Shown here: positions 33,723 through 46,170 of the stretch, piece after piece
Position numbering within the stretch: position 1 is the stretch's first letter
How the letters are laid out: each line of letters begins with the position of its first letter
NCBI RefSeq assembly: GCF_042453785.1
Contig: NC_091675.1
Coordinates: 4,724,501-4,788,500, forward strand
DNA from: Malus domestica
Lineage: Eukaryota; Streptophyta; Magnoliopsida; Rosales; Rosaceae
Direction of reading: 5' to 3'
DNA: 64,000 nt
Position numbers and translations under genes: made by a program
Notes under the pieces: generated by a model
Told to the model about the DNA's origin: nothing
Database searches by the model: none
The model's input: only the letters and a program-made list of their open reading frames with translations

Positions 33723-35286
33723 TAATGGATAAAGGTATTCTTTCATATGTATTTTGTTGGTCAAAAGAAAAAATTAGTGCAGCAGAGATAAGAATGCTTC
33801 GTCGAATGTGTGGCCACACGAGATAGGATAAGATGAAGAACGAGGATACCATGTGTAAAGTAGGAGTGGCCGCAATTAAAGATAACATGAAAGAAAATTG
33901 GTTAAAATGGTTTGTGCATATGAACCGAAGACCTACTGATGCTTCGGTAGAAGATGCAACTATGATATTGAGGAAGACCTATGAAAACTTTAAAATAAAC
34001 TAAGAAAGGATACGGAGTGCTCAGAGCTAATGGAAGACTTGACGCAAAACTGACCGCAATAGTGTTATAAGATTCATACAGTAGACTCCACTTAGTAAAA
34101 TAAAGTTTTGTAGTTGAAAACACAAATCTCAGTTGCTAAACTAATTACTGCTTTGGAAATTTTGTTGATATATCATCAAAATTTCGTCAATGATAATACA
34201 ATATCATCAATATTAGATCAATATGCCGTTGCTATTTAATTTTGGTTATTTTGACAATTAAAATTGGTAAAATCCTCATTTCCGCCAATTATCCAAAGTA
34301 AAATGCTATGATATGTTGGTCGTTGGACTTGACACTTTTAAATTGGTACATGGCTTACCTACGCCAAACTCTCTCTGGTCCAGCTTATGGTAGCAAAAGC
34401 TATGAGAAAAATATGACACAACTTGCTGAGAGAAACTTCATATGTTTTCACAGGGTTTATGGCGTTGGCACATACGGCGACATCCTGATAGAGATGGCAT
34501 TTGCTCCAGCACTCGAAACTCGAACCTATATTCAGAAATAGATCGATAAAAAATAAGGAGTTTTAACAAAACTTTTATAGTACTGTTTATTTTAACGTAA
34601 ATTCACATTTTTACTTTTTTCTGGTACTATTCACTACACCTTCATTTGTTCTTTTTCAAAACTATTTTTTTTCTTTTTTTTACTTTTTCTTAAAAAATAT
34701 AGGGTTGTTTGACAATTATTTTTATTTTTTTATCTTCAAGAATAGTAAAATCAAGTGATATATTAATTAATAATTCATATAAAGAGAACATAGTCTTAAT
34801 TCAAAGGGATTCTATTTTATTTTTTTATAAAAATGGGGACTGATTATGGGGTTTACTCAACATCGAATTTCAATAATTCGAACCGTTTATTTTTTGAGTC
34901 TTCAATCGTAGATCATTTTTGCAAAAAATCAATTCAATCCAAACTCATTTACCCATTTAATTGTCTTGATGAAATGTCAATGTTTCTTAAAACATAGCAT
35001 TCGTAAATTTTTTTGAACTCAATTAGATATCTCAAACATTTTCGATTTGGTTAATTGAAGAAATTTGTGGTTCCAACATAAAATCAATTAACAACATAGA
35101 TAGTAGTCCAATTACTTATAAGCACATGCAAAGTCCCTCATCTCATCAATGTTGGATTCATTCTCAGCACTAATATTTTACAGAAATAATATATAAAGTG
35201 AAACTTAAAAAAATAAAATCGTTGAAATTCGATATGAAATAAGCTTTATAACTGATCCATATTTCTATCATGAATATAGAGTACAC
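33723..35286. other. spacer
   Basis: AT-rich, with one dispersed repeat copy at 34556-34665. No convincing gene. Confidence 0.4.
34556..34665. repeat. dispersed repeat, copy 1 of 4 (partial)
   Basis: Shares GGAGTTTTAAC, TACTGTTTATTTTAAC and GGTACTATTCACTAC with copies at 36435, 41181 and 41499. Confidence 0.6.
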
Positions 35287-35685
35287 ATGAAGGTTCTAAA
35301 GTTGTTCCAACCCAGAGAATTTGCCTGGCAAGCATTACCAAAGTTAAAGGATAAGCACAGGGATGAGAAAATCGTGTGTACCTCTGAAGTTCCATCAATT
35401 AACAAGGTTAATCATGTGCCACGTGGTGCTTCTAGTACCCTAGATCTATTGCATAGTACAAATGCTGACAGCTTAAGTGACGTACGTTCACCAATGCATG
35501 ATGACGACGATGCATCGGTGGAGAACTCCTGGGTGTGGAACACATTATCGAAATTCTGGACTAGATTGAAGGGGAAGATGCGCAATGGCCCTATACGGAC
35601 TGAATTGTCTGAAGCTAGCCAGGCAAAAATTATGATGTCTCGGTACACCAATATAATGTTATTTGTAAGTTTTCTTTCTGCATAA
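35287..35685 (+). CDS. hypothetical open frame, perhaps a gene fragment
   Basis: A 132-codon frame, rich in charged residues, starting MKVLKLFQPREFAW and containing VENSWVWNTLSKFWTRLKGK. I do not recognise the family. Codon use looks coding-like compared with the surrounding AT-rich DNA, and a GTAAGT donor at about 35664 with a possible acceptor at 35769 could continue it. It could equally be a relic or chance frame. Confidence 0.25.
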   Translation: MKVLKLFQPREFAWQALPKLKDKHRDEKIVCTSEVPSINKVNHVPRGASSTLDLLHSTNADSLSDVRSPMHDDDDASVENSWVWNTLSKFWTRLKGKMRNGPIRTELSEASQAKIMMSRYTNIMLFVSFLSA

Positions 35686-36434
35686 CATTAGATTATTAGA
35701 CAATTACGTCACGCAACAATTAATCTTTCCATGCAAGTTGATCTTTAATGTTCTTGGTGATCACGCAGATTATAACCATGGAATAATTCAATCAACATAC
35801 ATTATGGACATCACTAAGAGTCTTCCGACTCATCTTAGGAATGCAAATAATGATTTCACACGTTTATTTTCAAGAGATACTGTAGATAGTACCAAAAGTC
35901 TCAATTCTATCCTCCTCCTATACGGATGAGATTGTAATGAGTCTCACTAGTCATCAAAAGCAAAGGCAGAGTCCAAGAAGAATGGATGATGAATTGGTTT
36001 GATGTAGCTATCTATATAGGGCGGGTTAGAGAAGAATCTGATTCAATGGGGGTAGCCTTCAACATAAAGGAAATATATATGGTAATACACGATGGAATGA
36101 GAAATATGGTCCATCTTTTTCTCGTTGCCGCATCCAACACTCGATATAATTGGCTACAAAATTGACATTCTACATTACATTTTTCTAATCCCCTCTACGA
36201 AATTTCCAATCTTCGACAAAGATATTTCCGAGCAAAAAAAGATAAACCTCTCTCTCTCTTGCTACTACTGTTTCTAGTTAGTACTATAAGTGTCGGCTGT
36301 GTGATAATCACTATTAATCTGCATAATATATATAGTAAATGTTTGAAATGTTCCTAGCAAGTTAGTAACCGTTAACATCGAAATGGCGTGTTCTTATTTG
36401 AAAATTTCATAGGGTCCAAAGTCCTATATTTATA

Positions 36435-36588
36435 GAGAAATTTTAATAAAAAACTTCCGGTATTATTTATTTTAACAAAAAATTAAATTTTTATATTAAA
36501 ATTCAATCATGGTACTATTTATTTTACCATTTATTTTGTCCTTATCATTAAAACTTAAAAATTTTAATTTTTTTTATTAATTTTCCTA
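36435..36588. repeat. dispersed repeat, copy 2 of 4
   Basis: Same family as 34556, 41181 and 41499: TTTTAATAAAAAACTTCCGG, a TTATTTTAAC block and TTATCATTAAAACTTAAA. Confidence 0.6.
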
Positions 36589-36857
36589 TATTTATATGCA
36601 AAAAAAATTAAGTGCGTAGTTGAAATAAAGTATATTAAAATTAAGTGAGAAATGAAAGGACTGATAATAATGGGGATTAAAGAGAATAGTAGGTGACATC
36701 CATTGATTGGATGAAAGCATGTGAGCTCCTAGAAAGTTTTGCAGGTAGATATCTATAAAAATTTGGGTCCCCCGCCCATTTGATACTTGACAATGACATT
36801 GTAAATGTTGGGAAGAGAGATTAATGGAAGAAGATAAGGGAGTTATATATAGGACTT

Positions 36858-37064
36858 GGCTTTTTTGGCCTCCCACTTCTCATGTATATATATATAATTT
36901 TTTTTACGATCACGGTTAAATCATGTTAATATTTTATATTACTATTATTTTTTATCTTATCATCTCTATAAAAAAATTAATATAAAATATTAACGTGATT
37001 TAACCGTGATTGCATAAAATAAGAAGGGATGAAAGTGTATGAGAAGTGGGAGGGCAGAGAAGCC
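36858..37064. mobile_element. hairpin MITE
   Basis: Left arm GGCTTTTTTGGCCTCCCACTT and right arm AAGTGGGAGGGCAGAGAAGCC are inverse copies, with an inner pair (ATCACGGTTAAATCATGTTAA / TTAACGTGATTTAACCGTGAT type, arms shorter than given here are exact). The core is related to the element at 33501. Confidence 0.6.
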
Positions 37065-37435
37065 GGATCCTTATATATACGGTAAGAATTCAAAGATACA
37101 GCTTATATATATATTTTGCAGGGTTCATTATGTAATGTGTTGTTATCCCAACCGCTTATATTTAGTATATAATTTATAGATTATTCTTGTAAAATATTAA
37201 AAAATTCAAAACTATTAAGATATTCATTTGCAATAAAGAGAATAAAAGAACATAGGTTTACAAGAAATACTAAATTTAATCCAACAATTACATAATTTGG
37301 GATTTGAATAACTTTTTATAGACAATTTTTTACGTAAGACATATAAGATAAACGGTTGGATCGTTGAAATACATTACAAACCTTCATAGAAACATATATT
37401 ATAATATGTGTCAAAAGTGTGCGTTCTCATACATG

Positions 37436-37438
<3 letters not shown>

Positions 37439-37492
<54 letters not shown>

Positions 37493-37511
37493 GTGTGCGC
37501 GCGCGCGCACC
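37439..37511. repeat. (AT)n-(GC)n compound microsatellite
   Basis: About 48 bases of alternating AT, then GTATATGTGT, then a (GC)n run of about 12 bases. The whole stretch alternates purine and pyrimidine. Confidence 0.9.
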
Positions 37512-37535
37512 TGTATGGGAAGCTTTAAGGGCAGG

Positions 37536-37716
37536 GATCCTTATTTAAAAAAAAAAAAATAGGGACATCCTTTTGACCGTTAGATTTAATTTTAATGAAA
37601 TTATGTGGTTGAGATTCTGTGGCATGTGATTTAATCTTAATCATAGAATTTCATTAAAGTCAAATTTAACGATCAATAAGATGTCTTTATTTAAAAAAAA
37701 AAATAGGAATCTCTTT
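37536..37716. mobile_element. hairpin MITE
   Basis: Inverted arms of about 70 bases sharing GACATC..TTGACCGTTAGATTT and TTAATGAAATT in opposite senses, separated by about 40 bases, each with an A run near its outer end. No coding sequence. Confidence 0.6.
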
Positions 37717-40490
37717 CGTTAAAAAGGCCTATGTATGTATGTATATACTAGTTGTACGTGGAATAGGTCAAGTTTCTTGGCTTGAAATTGGTGGCGATGA
37801 GTCATAAGGCTTATCATCTTATCTAATTTACTTTTGGGGCCTTTAATTCTTTACTTTTCTCTACTTTATTATATCTAGCATCTTCCTCGAATTCTCGACT
37901 TGTCTATGGCTAATTAGAATGGGATACCCTATGCAAGCACATGCGATTTACTTATTAACACCGTAACCTGAAATATAAGGGCGTAGCTATTCACACTTTT
38001 TTTTTTAATTTTAAATACATTTTTTTCAATTCTCGATATCACATAAATTGAAAAAAAAAAAACAATTAATATAAGATGTGTGAATAATACTGTTCAAATA
38101 TAAGCTTGTCACTCATCCACAATTATCACCCCCTATACTTTTCCTATATCCAAACCGAACGTTGGAACTTTGTTTATCTTTCCCACTAATTTGGGTTTAA
38201 TACATGTCATCACATAAACAACTATATGGTACTACCAATTGCCACGTTCCCTCATCAATATTTCACAAGTGGAAAGTAGTGTCCTTAATTATTGTTGAGC
38301 TGAAATATTACAAAAGAGGATTTATGTTTATGTATTATTTTTAACTTGTTTAAGTAAATGAACCTAGTTTCTTTCATTGATTCCATGTCAACTAAAAAAG
38401 GGTGGATTGGATAATCCATATATATGATTAGCTAGGAGAATTACTTGGAGCGATTTTGGACGTAATCATTGTTAGAACCATGTATCATAAACTCCATTTC
38501 TACTTTTCTAGCTTTTCTTCCATTTGCATGGACCAACTTCATTCTACTTTTCTAGAGATTTTTCAGAGTGTCAAAAATAAGGTCTGATACAACATGTCTC
38601 ATAATCTAAGTGGTTGAATGCTTGAAAAAAATAATTTTTAACTACTTGTATTATAACACTTGATTTACCAGACTGCATTCCAAATACACTAAAAAGAATG
38701 TACAATATAGGTGAACGAAAAATTTGATGCCCAATATTTTCACATTAAAAAAATATATATATACAAATATATTAATTTGAATGAAATAATGATATTACGT
38801 GTAAAGGTATAATAAAAAATGGGTAACATATATTAAGATAGAGAAGTCTTAATCAGATTAGTTTTCTCAAAGCACGCGTGCCACATGACTCATCTGCCTC
38901 CCACTGATCTAATGGTTTCCCATGCTAGGATGCGACTTTGTGTCTTGCATTTGCATCTTGGGTTTTTCATCACTTTGATTAGATTTGACGTACTTGGATA
39001 CGATGGGCAACAACGATCGATCAATTTCCTCCTATTTACGCAATTTAGAATATTACATGGTCATGAAGATCATCATGCATCTACTCCGAAGGGTAGGTAG
39101 CATCGGTCATATTGTGTTATTAATTTTACTTGTTATAGTTTACATGCTTAAAAGAAAAGTTTACACTTCAGATTATAACAAGTCGTATATAATTTATATA
39201 ATTGATTGATATCAGGTGGTGAGATTATAGTCTCACAAAAAAATTGATCGCCTGCACTAATTTCTATTAGTAATTCTCATGCTCATTTTTTCTACTGCAT
39301 CACTCAACTTTCTTTCCTTAGACGTACCATTGAATAAGTTAAAGAAGAACCAATGAACAAAAATAAGAAGAATAGTACACAAAAAATATTTCACACAAAC
39401 AATGTTAAAGATAAGAATTCACAAAAAGAAGAATGAGTGTTACACACACTTCTTCATGTATAAGGCTATACTTGTCGTCGACGAGTGGATTTTCAATTTT
39501 ATTATCAATTACCAATTAGTTTTAAGTCGAATTAGATACACAGAGTAGTATTTAGAATCATGCACGTGTAGGACTTTTGTTACTCTCATGATTTCACTTT
39601 TGCTATATTCTATGTCAAGTATGCACTTTCATGATCAAACGAGGAGGACCTTCTCATGATTTTACATGCATGCATGACGCATGTCACCCATTTAGCAGTC
39701 GAAGTTCAAATCAAAAAATAAAAATTAAAGATATTGTACAAAGTTTGAATGATTTTAGGGTTGTTGAGTGATCACATTTTAGCACATACGTAAAATCTTT
39801 CAATCTAACGGATTATCAAGATTAGATTATGGTCTGTTTGCACGCGTGCATTGGAAATATATGTCCGTCCACACATTTTTGGATATGTAATTGTGAAATT
39901 GTGGGTTTCCAAGTTGTTGTCTGCTTAGTGTTTTTATTACTATTCTATCTATTTCGTGACGATTTCATCACAAATCTATAACCATAATATATAGGTGTCT
40001 CAAATAAAATTATATATCTTTTGGTATATATTTAAAATTTGAAAAATGGTGCTGTGGGCCTTGAGGTAGAATTTTGAAACCCATGAAATGAGAGTCCACA
40101 GGTATTCAACTCTCTTTTATTTTGGGCCTCTTGGGCCTCAATTGAAAATTACCATTTCATTGGCCCAAATTTTTGTACTTCACTTTATCGTTGTGATTTC
40201 TTGTGGGGAACCAAGGGAGAGGAATCGAGAAGTAGTAGGCGCTGATTCCGGCGAAGAGGCCGTCGGAGATGTTACCCAAGAAGGGGTTAGCGGTGTCGAT
40301 AAATACCATTCTGGTGTAAACAAAATTTCCTTTGAGCTAAATGGCAAACCGATCTTTGTGTTTTTACCATGTTAACAAATTTAGTAAGCGTATTAAGACT
40401 ATTTCGTAGATGTAGTTCATTGAAGTCTATGTTCTAAACTTTCACCCATGGTGCAAACTTTGGGACTCACTATGAAAACGCTTTTACTAG
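37717..40490. other. gene-poor spacer
   Basis: AT-rich non-coding DNA. Short frames (38885-39100, 40088-40375) have no domain I recognise. Many purine-pyrimidine alternating ATATAT stretches. Confidence 0.4.
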
Positions 40491-40523
40491 TGCACAACAA
40501 AACTACACAATTAACCTGCACAA

Positions 40524-40569
40524 TTGAATAAAAACCGTCAGATAAATTTATCTAACGGTTTTTATTCAA
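40524..40569. repeat. 46-base near-perfect palindrome
   Basis: TTGAATAAAAACCGT at the left and ACGGTTTTTATTCAA at the right are exact inverses around AGATAAATTTATCT. Weaker inversion extends outward to about 40490 and 40606, so it may be the core of a small MITE. Confidence 0.75.
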
Positions 40570-41180
40570 TTTTTCATATTAATTTTGTCGTGCATTGGAT
40601 TAAAATATTAATATTAAGATGACTAATGGATAAATTGGGAGATGCACAAGCAAAGTTTGGACACCAAGCCCAGTTAAGTAACATTTGGGCTGTGTCCTCT
40701 ATTTGAAATTGGGCTTTTTATCCATAACTGTGAAATTCGAAGGGCACGTGGCTGCACGACAGTAATTTCAAAAGCCGTGAGGGGCCACTCGGTGAGTGGA
40801 ATTTCCTCCACCACTTTTGTTTTTTTCTACTTTATTCCTAATTTTTAAAGCCGGCTTGAAAACTGTAAGATGAAAAAAATGTTTAGAACATTTCTTATGT
40901 TATTCTTAAACCATGGACCCCATTTTAATTTGAAAAATGCTACCGTGACTCTTTCAAAATGAAATTTTTATAGACTCTTTGTCTTTTTGTCGTTTAACAT
41001 TAATTTTAATGTTAATATTATAAAATATTATTTCAAAAGCATGAGCTGTCATATGATCATAAAGAATCTCACTTTAAAAAAAATTCCCATAATATTTCTT
41101 CTTAAATTTTAATTGTGCGGATAGTATATATGGTATATGGATGGGTGGGTGTGATGAGCTTTTGAAAATAGAATTGTTCA

Positions 41181-41334
41181 AGGGAACTTTAACGAAAAGT
41201 TCTCGGTACTGTTCACTTTAACAAAAAACCAAATTTTTACACTAAAAAGTCAATCATGATAATATTCACTTTATCCATTATTTTGTCCTTATCGTTAAAA
41301 CTCAAAGTTTTCAATCTCTTTTCATTAGTTTTCT
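41181..41334. repeat. dispersed repeat, copy 3 of 4
   Basis: GGGAACTTTAACGAAAAGTT, CGGTACTGTTCACTTTAAC, TTTTGTCCTTATCGTTAAAA and TTTTCATTAGTTTTC. This is the fullest copy in the window. Confidence 0.7.
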
Positions 41335-41498
41335 TATTGTTTTCAATCCATTGATTCTTTTCTTTACAATAAATGGACGGGAGGAGCTTTTAAACCATAT
41401 AAATGACCTCAAACTTAAATATTAAAAATTGAAAATATTGTTATAATATAAGTGACCAAACTTGCCTATCAATTTTACGTAGAAATATCAAAAGAAAT

Positions 41499-41645
41499 AG
41501 GGAGTTTTAACGAAATACTCCCGATATTGTTTACTTTTAATGAAAAATCATATTTTTTCATTTCTCTAGTACTATTCACTACACATTCATTTGTTCTTTT
41601 TCATTAAAACTAAAGTTTTTTTTTAGATTTTTCATTAGTTTTCCT
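41499..41645. repeat. dispersed repeat, copy 4 of 4
   Basis: AGGGAGTTTTAACGAAATAC, CTAGTACTATTCACTAC and TTTTTCATTAGTTTTCCT. It directly abuts the LINE remnant on its right. Confidence 0.65.
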
Positions 41646-41654
41646 ACCTCTAGC

Positions 41655-44600
41655 ATGCTTTCCAGGAAGTTGTGATTGTTTGTCCCAACCTCACCCATGT
41701 GATCTCCATCTTGACCCGTACATCCATATCTCATTTGTGCTGCTTTACAAATGAGGGTAAAAGGCAAATATCCTTCTTTATTATAATATGGAAAGCAAGG
41801 CAGAAAATTATGGCGAAACGGAAGTTGCTCATTATATGCATAAACGATCATCGGGGTTGAATAGGTTTATGGCGTTAAAGTTAGACATTAGTAATGCATA
41901 TGATTGCTTGGAGTGGAAGTTCTTTGAGGTTATGATGTATTGCATGGGTTTCTCCTCGACATGGATCTATATGGTTATGTTATGTGTTTCCACAGTCTCG
42001 TACTCTTTCAAATTGAATAGCGACCCAGTAGGATATGTGCATCCGGGAAGGAGAATTTGACAAGGGGATCTTCTTTCCCCCTATTTATTTGTTAATTGTG
42101 TCGAGGGTCTCTCGGCTCTTTTTACGAAGGCATAATCCGTCGGGGGACTGCAAGGTATCAAGGTGTGTCGCCCAGTCCTGAGTATTCACCACTTGTTCTT
42201 TGCAGATGACAACTTTCTCTTCGCTCAGGGTACGCTCATTGAGTGCCAGAATATTAAGAAGGTATTGCGTAAGTATAAAATTGCTTTGGGACAAGCAACG
42301 AATTTTGAAAAGAGTTGCGTTTCGTTTAGTACCAGTGTTCGAAAACGCGGCCTAGGTGTTGGGCGGTGGTTTGCACCGCGATTAAACCAAAATCGTCGAA
42401 GAAATAAGAAAAGGGTATTAGGTGGTGCCTAGATGGGCGTTGGGTGGGTTAGGCGGCCTCGGCGACTGCTAGGTGGCTTTGATGGTAAGTCGATTACAAC
42501 GTTGTTCTTCCAATGTGGTAATGAGGTTGGACGATTGGGCGACCATCCTGATGGGTTTTGATCTGCAATTGTAAAGAAAATGAAGTGAGACAATTTGGCT
42601 GGGATGAGAGCAATAGACAACAATCTGCAATTAAAAGGTAAATATGTGGGACGAGATAGTGGATCTGCAATTGCAAGGTAAAAAAAAAAAGAAAAAATAC
42701 GGCTTGGCTGGGGAGAGGGAGAAGGAGAGAGAGAGAGATCGATAAAGGTATCTACAATTGCAGAGAAATAGAGTGGCTGTGCAATTTTGCAATTAGAGTT
42801 AGAGTTTATTTTGGTTAGCGATATGCAATTAAATGGAGCGATAGAGGTATTTGCAATTAGAGTCAGGGTTTATTTTGGTTAGGAACTTAGGTGTCATTTC
42901 TTTAAAACAAGGCCCAATTTATTTTTAATTAAAAACAAAGGCCCAATTCATTTTAATGAAAAACAAAGGCCTAACAATGATTAAAATAAATGGGCTGATT
43001 AAATGTTACAAAATCAACATAAAAAGTCCTAAAATTTTACACATATATTTAAATCCATCTCGGTTGCCCGACTAACGCCTAACGTTTTTTAGAACCTTGT
43101 TTAGTACCAATCTCACGACTTATGACAAGTAATTACTTGCCGATTGTCTTGGTGTGAGGAGAGTGGAGTTTCATGATAAGTATTTGGATTTATCGGTGTT
43201 TATCAGAAAGTCGAAGAAGGAAAGTTTTTTGTATGTGAAAGATCGGCTTTGGAAAAAACTACAGAGATGGCGTGGTGATTTATTGAGTAGTGTGGGACAA
43301 GAATTGCTAGTGAAAACAGTGGCACAAACCTTGCCTATGTATTCTATGAAATGTTTTTTTTCTTCCCAAATCCTTTTGCGAGGAATTAAACATGACGATT
43401 GCTAAATTTTGGTGGAGTGGTGACCTTGGCAAACGGAAAATCCATTGGCTTAATTGGCGCCAATTGTGTAAGCCTAAACACGAAGGAGGTCTTGGCTTCA
43501 GGGATCTCTATGCTTTTAATCTTACCTTACTGTCAAAACAAGCATGGTGATTTAGTCAACAACTAGACTCTCTTGTCTTTCATGTCTTAAAAGCCTGCTA
43601 TTTTCCTACAACCGACTTTATAAGTGCTCGGGTCAATGCCAATGGATCGTATGTTTGGAGAAGTATTGCGACTTCACGGCCGGTGCTACAAAAATGGCTT
43701 CGATGGCAGCTGGGAGATGGGAAAAGTATCAGAATTTGGCAAGACAATTGGTTGCCGAGAGATTCCTTTTTTCAAGTTTTGAGTCCACCGCCGAAGTACT
43801 GGGATGCTGAGGCCACGGTAGATAATCTCTTTCTTGCAAGCTTGCGACGGTGGGATTTTGAGCTGTTGTATGAGTTATTTTCCCAGGAGGAAGTGGAGCA
43901 AACGGTCAGCTTTCCTCTTAGTATTCGTTCGGTTGAGTATCGATGCATTTGGCATTATGAACGCAATGAGAAGTTCTGGGTCTAAAGTGCCTACCATGTG
44001 GCACGAGGTATCATTTCTTTAGCTGGGGGTGGTGCAAATGCTTCTCCTTTTTCGATTAGTATTGGTGGCAAAAAATTATGGAGGAGGTTATAGAATGCTT
44101 GTGTTCCCGATAAGGTAAAGATTTGTGCATGGTGTGCATGTTTGGATTCTTTTCCCACAAGATTGAACATTGCGAATAGGCGAGTGGTAGTGGATAATTT
44201 ATGTGGGTTTTGTGGTTCACATAGCGAGTCGACATAACATGTACTAAGAGATTGCAGCACGGTGAAGGCGGTCTGGTTTGGGGGTATATGTATTTGGTTC
44301 GAGAATGGCAGCGCTCAACAATTTTTGCAATGGTTATTACACATTGCTTTGCACTTTCCACCCTCGGTTTTTGACCTGTGTTTGATGATCTTATGGCTAC
44401 TGTGGAAGAACATAAATGATGCTTTATGGAATGGGTCTTATTTGTCGCCGCATGAGGTGGTGTTTCGAGCAAAGGGTTGGCTGCATGAGTATTAGAAATG
44501 GCATAAGGTTGGTGCGAGGAAGGTAAATTGTCATCCCCCCCCCCCAAGAAATGGAAGAAACCTGACGTAAATTGGGTCAAATGTAATTTTGATGGGGCGT

Positions 44601-45250
44601 GGATTCAACAAGGATTACGGGGTGGTTTTGGTGTAATCCCTTGAGATCACTCGGGGGGGTTCATCGTTGCTATTGCCAGTCTAATTGGAAGGACAAGTTA
44701 TGCTTTACATGATGAGCTATTTGCTACCTATCAAGCTATTTTGTTGGCCCAGTTTTATTGCCTAGTTGGTATGAGTGTAGTTTTCGAAGACCTTGCCTCA
44801 GCTGGTGTTAAACCATGTTCAGTGAGAAAGCAACTCGGCTACGCATCGCCTTGATCGAGTGGGAATTGATAGTAACCAACAGTTTGTGTGGTTTAAAGAA
44901 CCTCTTGATTTGCTTAGGGATATTTTGTTTGAAGATACTTTATAATTTGCCTATGTATTGTCATTTGATGATAGGTTATTCTGTTGTGCGGAAGATTCTT
45001 TTTCCTTCGATTAGGTTGAAAGCCTTGACAAAGTTTTATTGAGGCCCTTTATGCACACTATCTTTAATTTGTACGTTTTTTGATAGGGTACCCCATTTTA
45101 CTTCTCACACATCTTTCTAATTTTCGATCGTCGGATCGGATGAATTGAAGAAGATCAACGAACAGAAATTAACAAGGATGTGTGGATAGCACACTCATTT
45201 CTGATTTGTTTAATAAATATCGTACTTCCCTTGAAAAAAACAAAAAACCA
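41655..45250 (+). mobile_element. decayed L1-type LINE (ORF2 remnant)
   Basis: Plus-strand fragments of a plant L1 ORF2: reverse-transcriptase blocks MALKLDISNAYDCLEW, QGDLLSPYLF and HHLFFADDNFLFA (the FADD catalytic motif) at about 41790-42330, then after a 767-base insertion the RT tail and connection (MTIAKFWWSGDLGKRKIHWL, GGLGFRDLYAFNLTLLSKQ), the zinc-finger region (RRVVVDNLCGFCGSHS), and an RNase H-like end (VKCNFDGAWIQQGLRGGFG). The endonuclease and ORF1 are missing, so it is 5'-truncated. It has several stops and frame changes and cannot be active. An A-rich tail lies at about 45230-45250. Some members of this group carry the RNase H domain seen here. Confidence 0.85.
42333..43099. 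mobile_element. hAT-type MITE nested in the LINE
   Basis: Left end CAGTGTTCGAAAACGCGG and right end, inverted, CAAGGTTCTAAAAAACG. The 8 bases TTTAGTAC flank both ends exactly (42325-42332 and 43100-43107), as for hAT elements. It splits the LINE reverse-transcriptase region and contains no coding sequence, only AG-rich and CAATT repeats. Confidence 0.85.
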
Positions 45251-46170
45251 TAAAAAGTAACTTTCCCAAAACACACAAAGACAGAAAAAGTTGCAATCAC
45301 AATACTAATGGCCCCGGCTCTGCTTACACGCTGAGTTGTCATCTCTCATTCGTTTCCAAGTCCCTATCAAACGAAACCCACGCCCACATAGCCAAAACCC
45401 GCGAATCAAGTTTCAGTAACCAATCAGGCATTTAAAATTCTTTGAAAATATTTTTATCATCACTCTTAACTTAAGCGATGGTCCCACATGACGGAGATGT
45501 TCACCACTCCCAAGTAAGGTAGTGAGGATGGCGAACAAAAATATATCCGATTCTTTTATGAAAATACCCACTCTTCCTTAAATATTATAAATTAATTAAA
45601 TTACAAATCATTTTATCATATATAAGTGTACAACAAACAAACGACCATGGATAAGCTTCCAGTGGGATTTCAGTCCCCACTTTTTCCTCCCTACTTATTG
45701 GTTTACTTAAATAATACTTCTATCCACACATTATTTTTGTCTTTCACATATTTTGTTAAATTTTACCTCACATATTTTGTTAAATTTTACCTATTAATTT
45801 TCTTCAATTCGGTGATTGAAAATTGACAAAAATAGATGAGAAATAAAAATAATTAAAAGGATAATTGATTAATTTTTAAGTTAAAAATATGTTAATAAAG
45901 TAGTGCAACCCATGTAATGGATCCAAGTTCTTTGAGTTTTTTATTTTCTTCCAAACATAAGATAAGATATTAAATTCCTGGAATTTCCCAAATTTACCAC
46001 TCTCTCTTTTTCCTAAACTAGGCAACTCTACCACGCGGCAAAGATATCTTTATTTAATATATTTAACTACTTTGTCACACTCATCCTCCAACTATGATAA
46101 ATATTTAAATGAAATGGAAAAATAATTGCATGGTATCTTTTTTTAATAACGCTAATATTAGTAAGACTAA
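45251..46170. other. spacer
   Basis: AT-rich non-coding DNA with a short direct repeat (CACATATTTTGTTAAATTTTACC twice, in about 45746-45792). No gene recognised. Confidence 0.4.
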
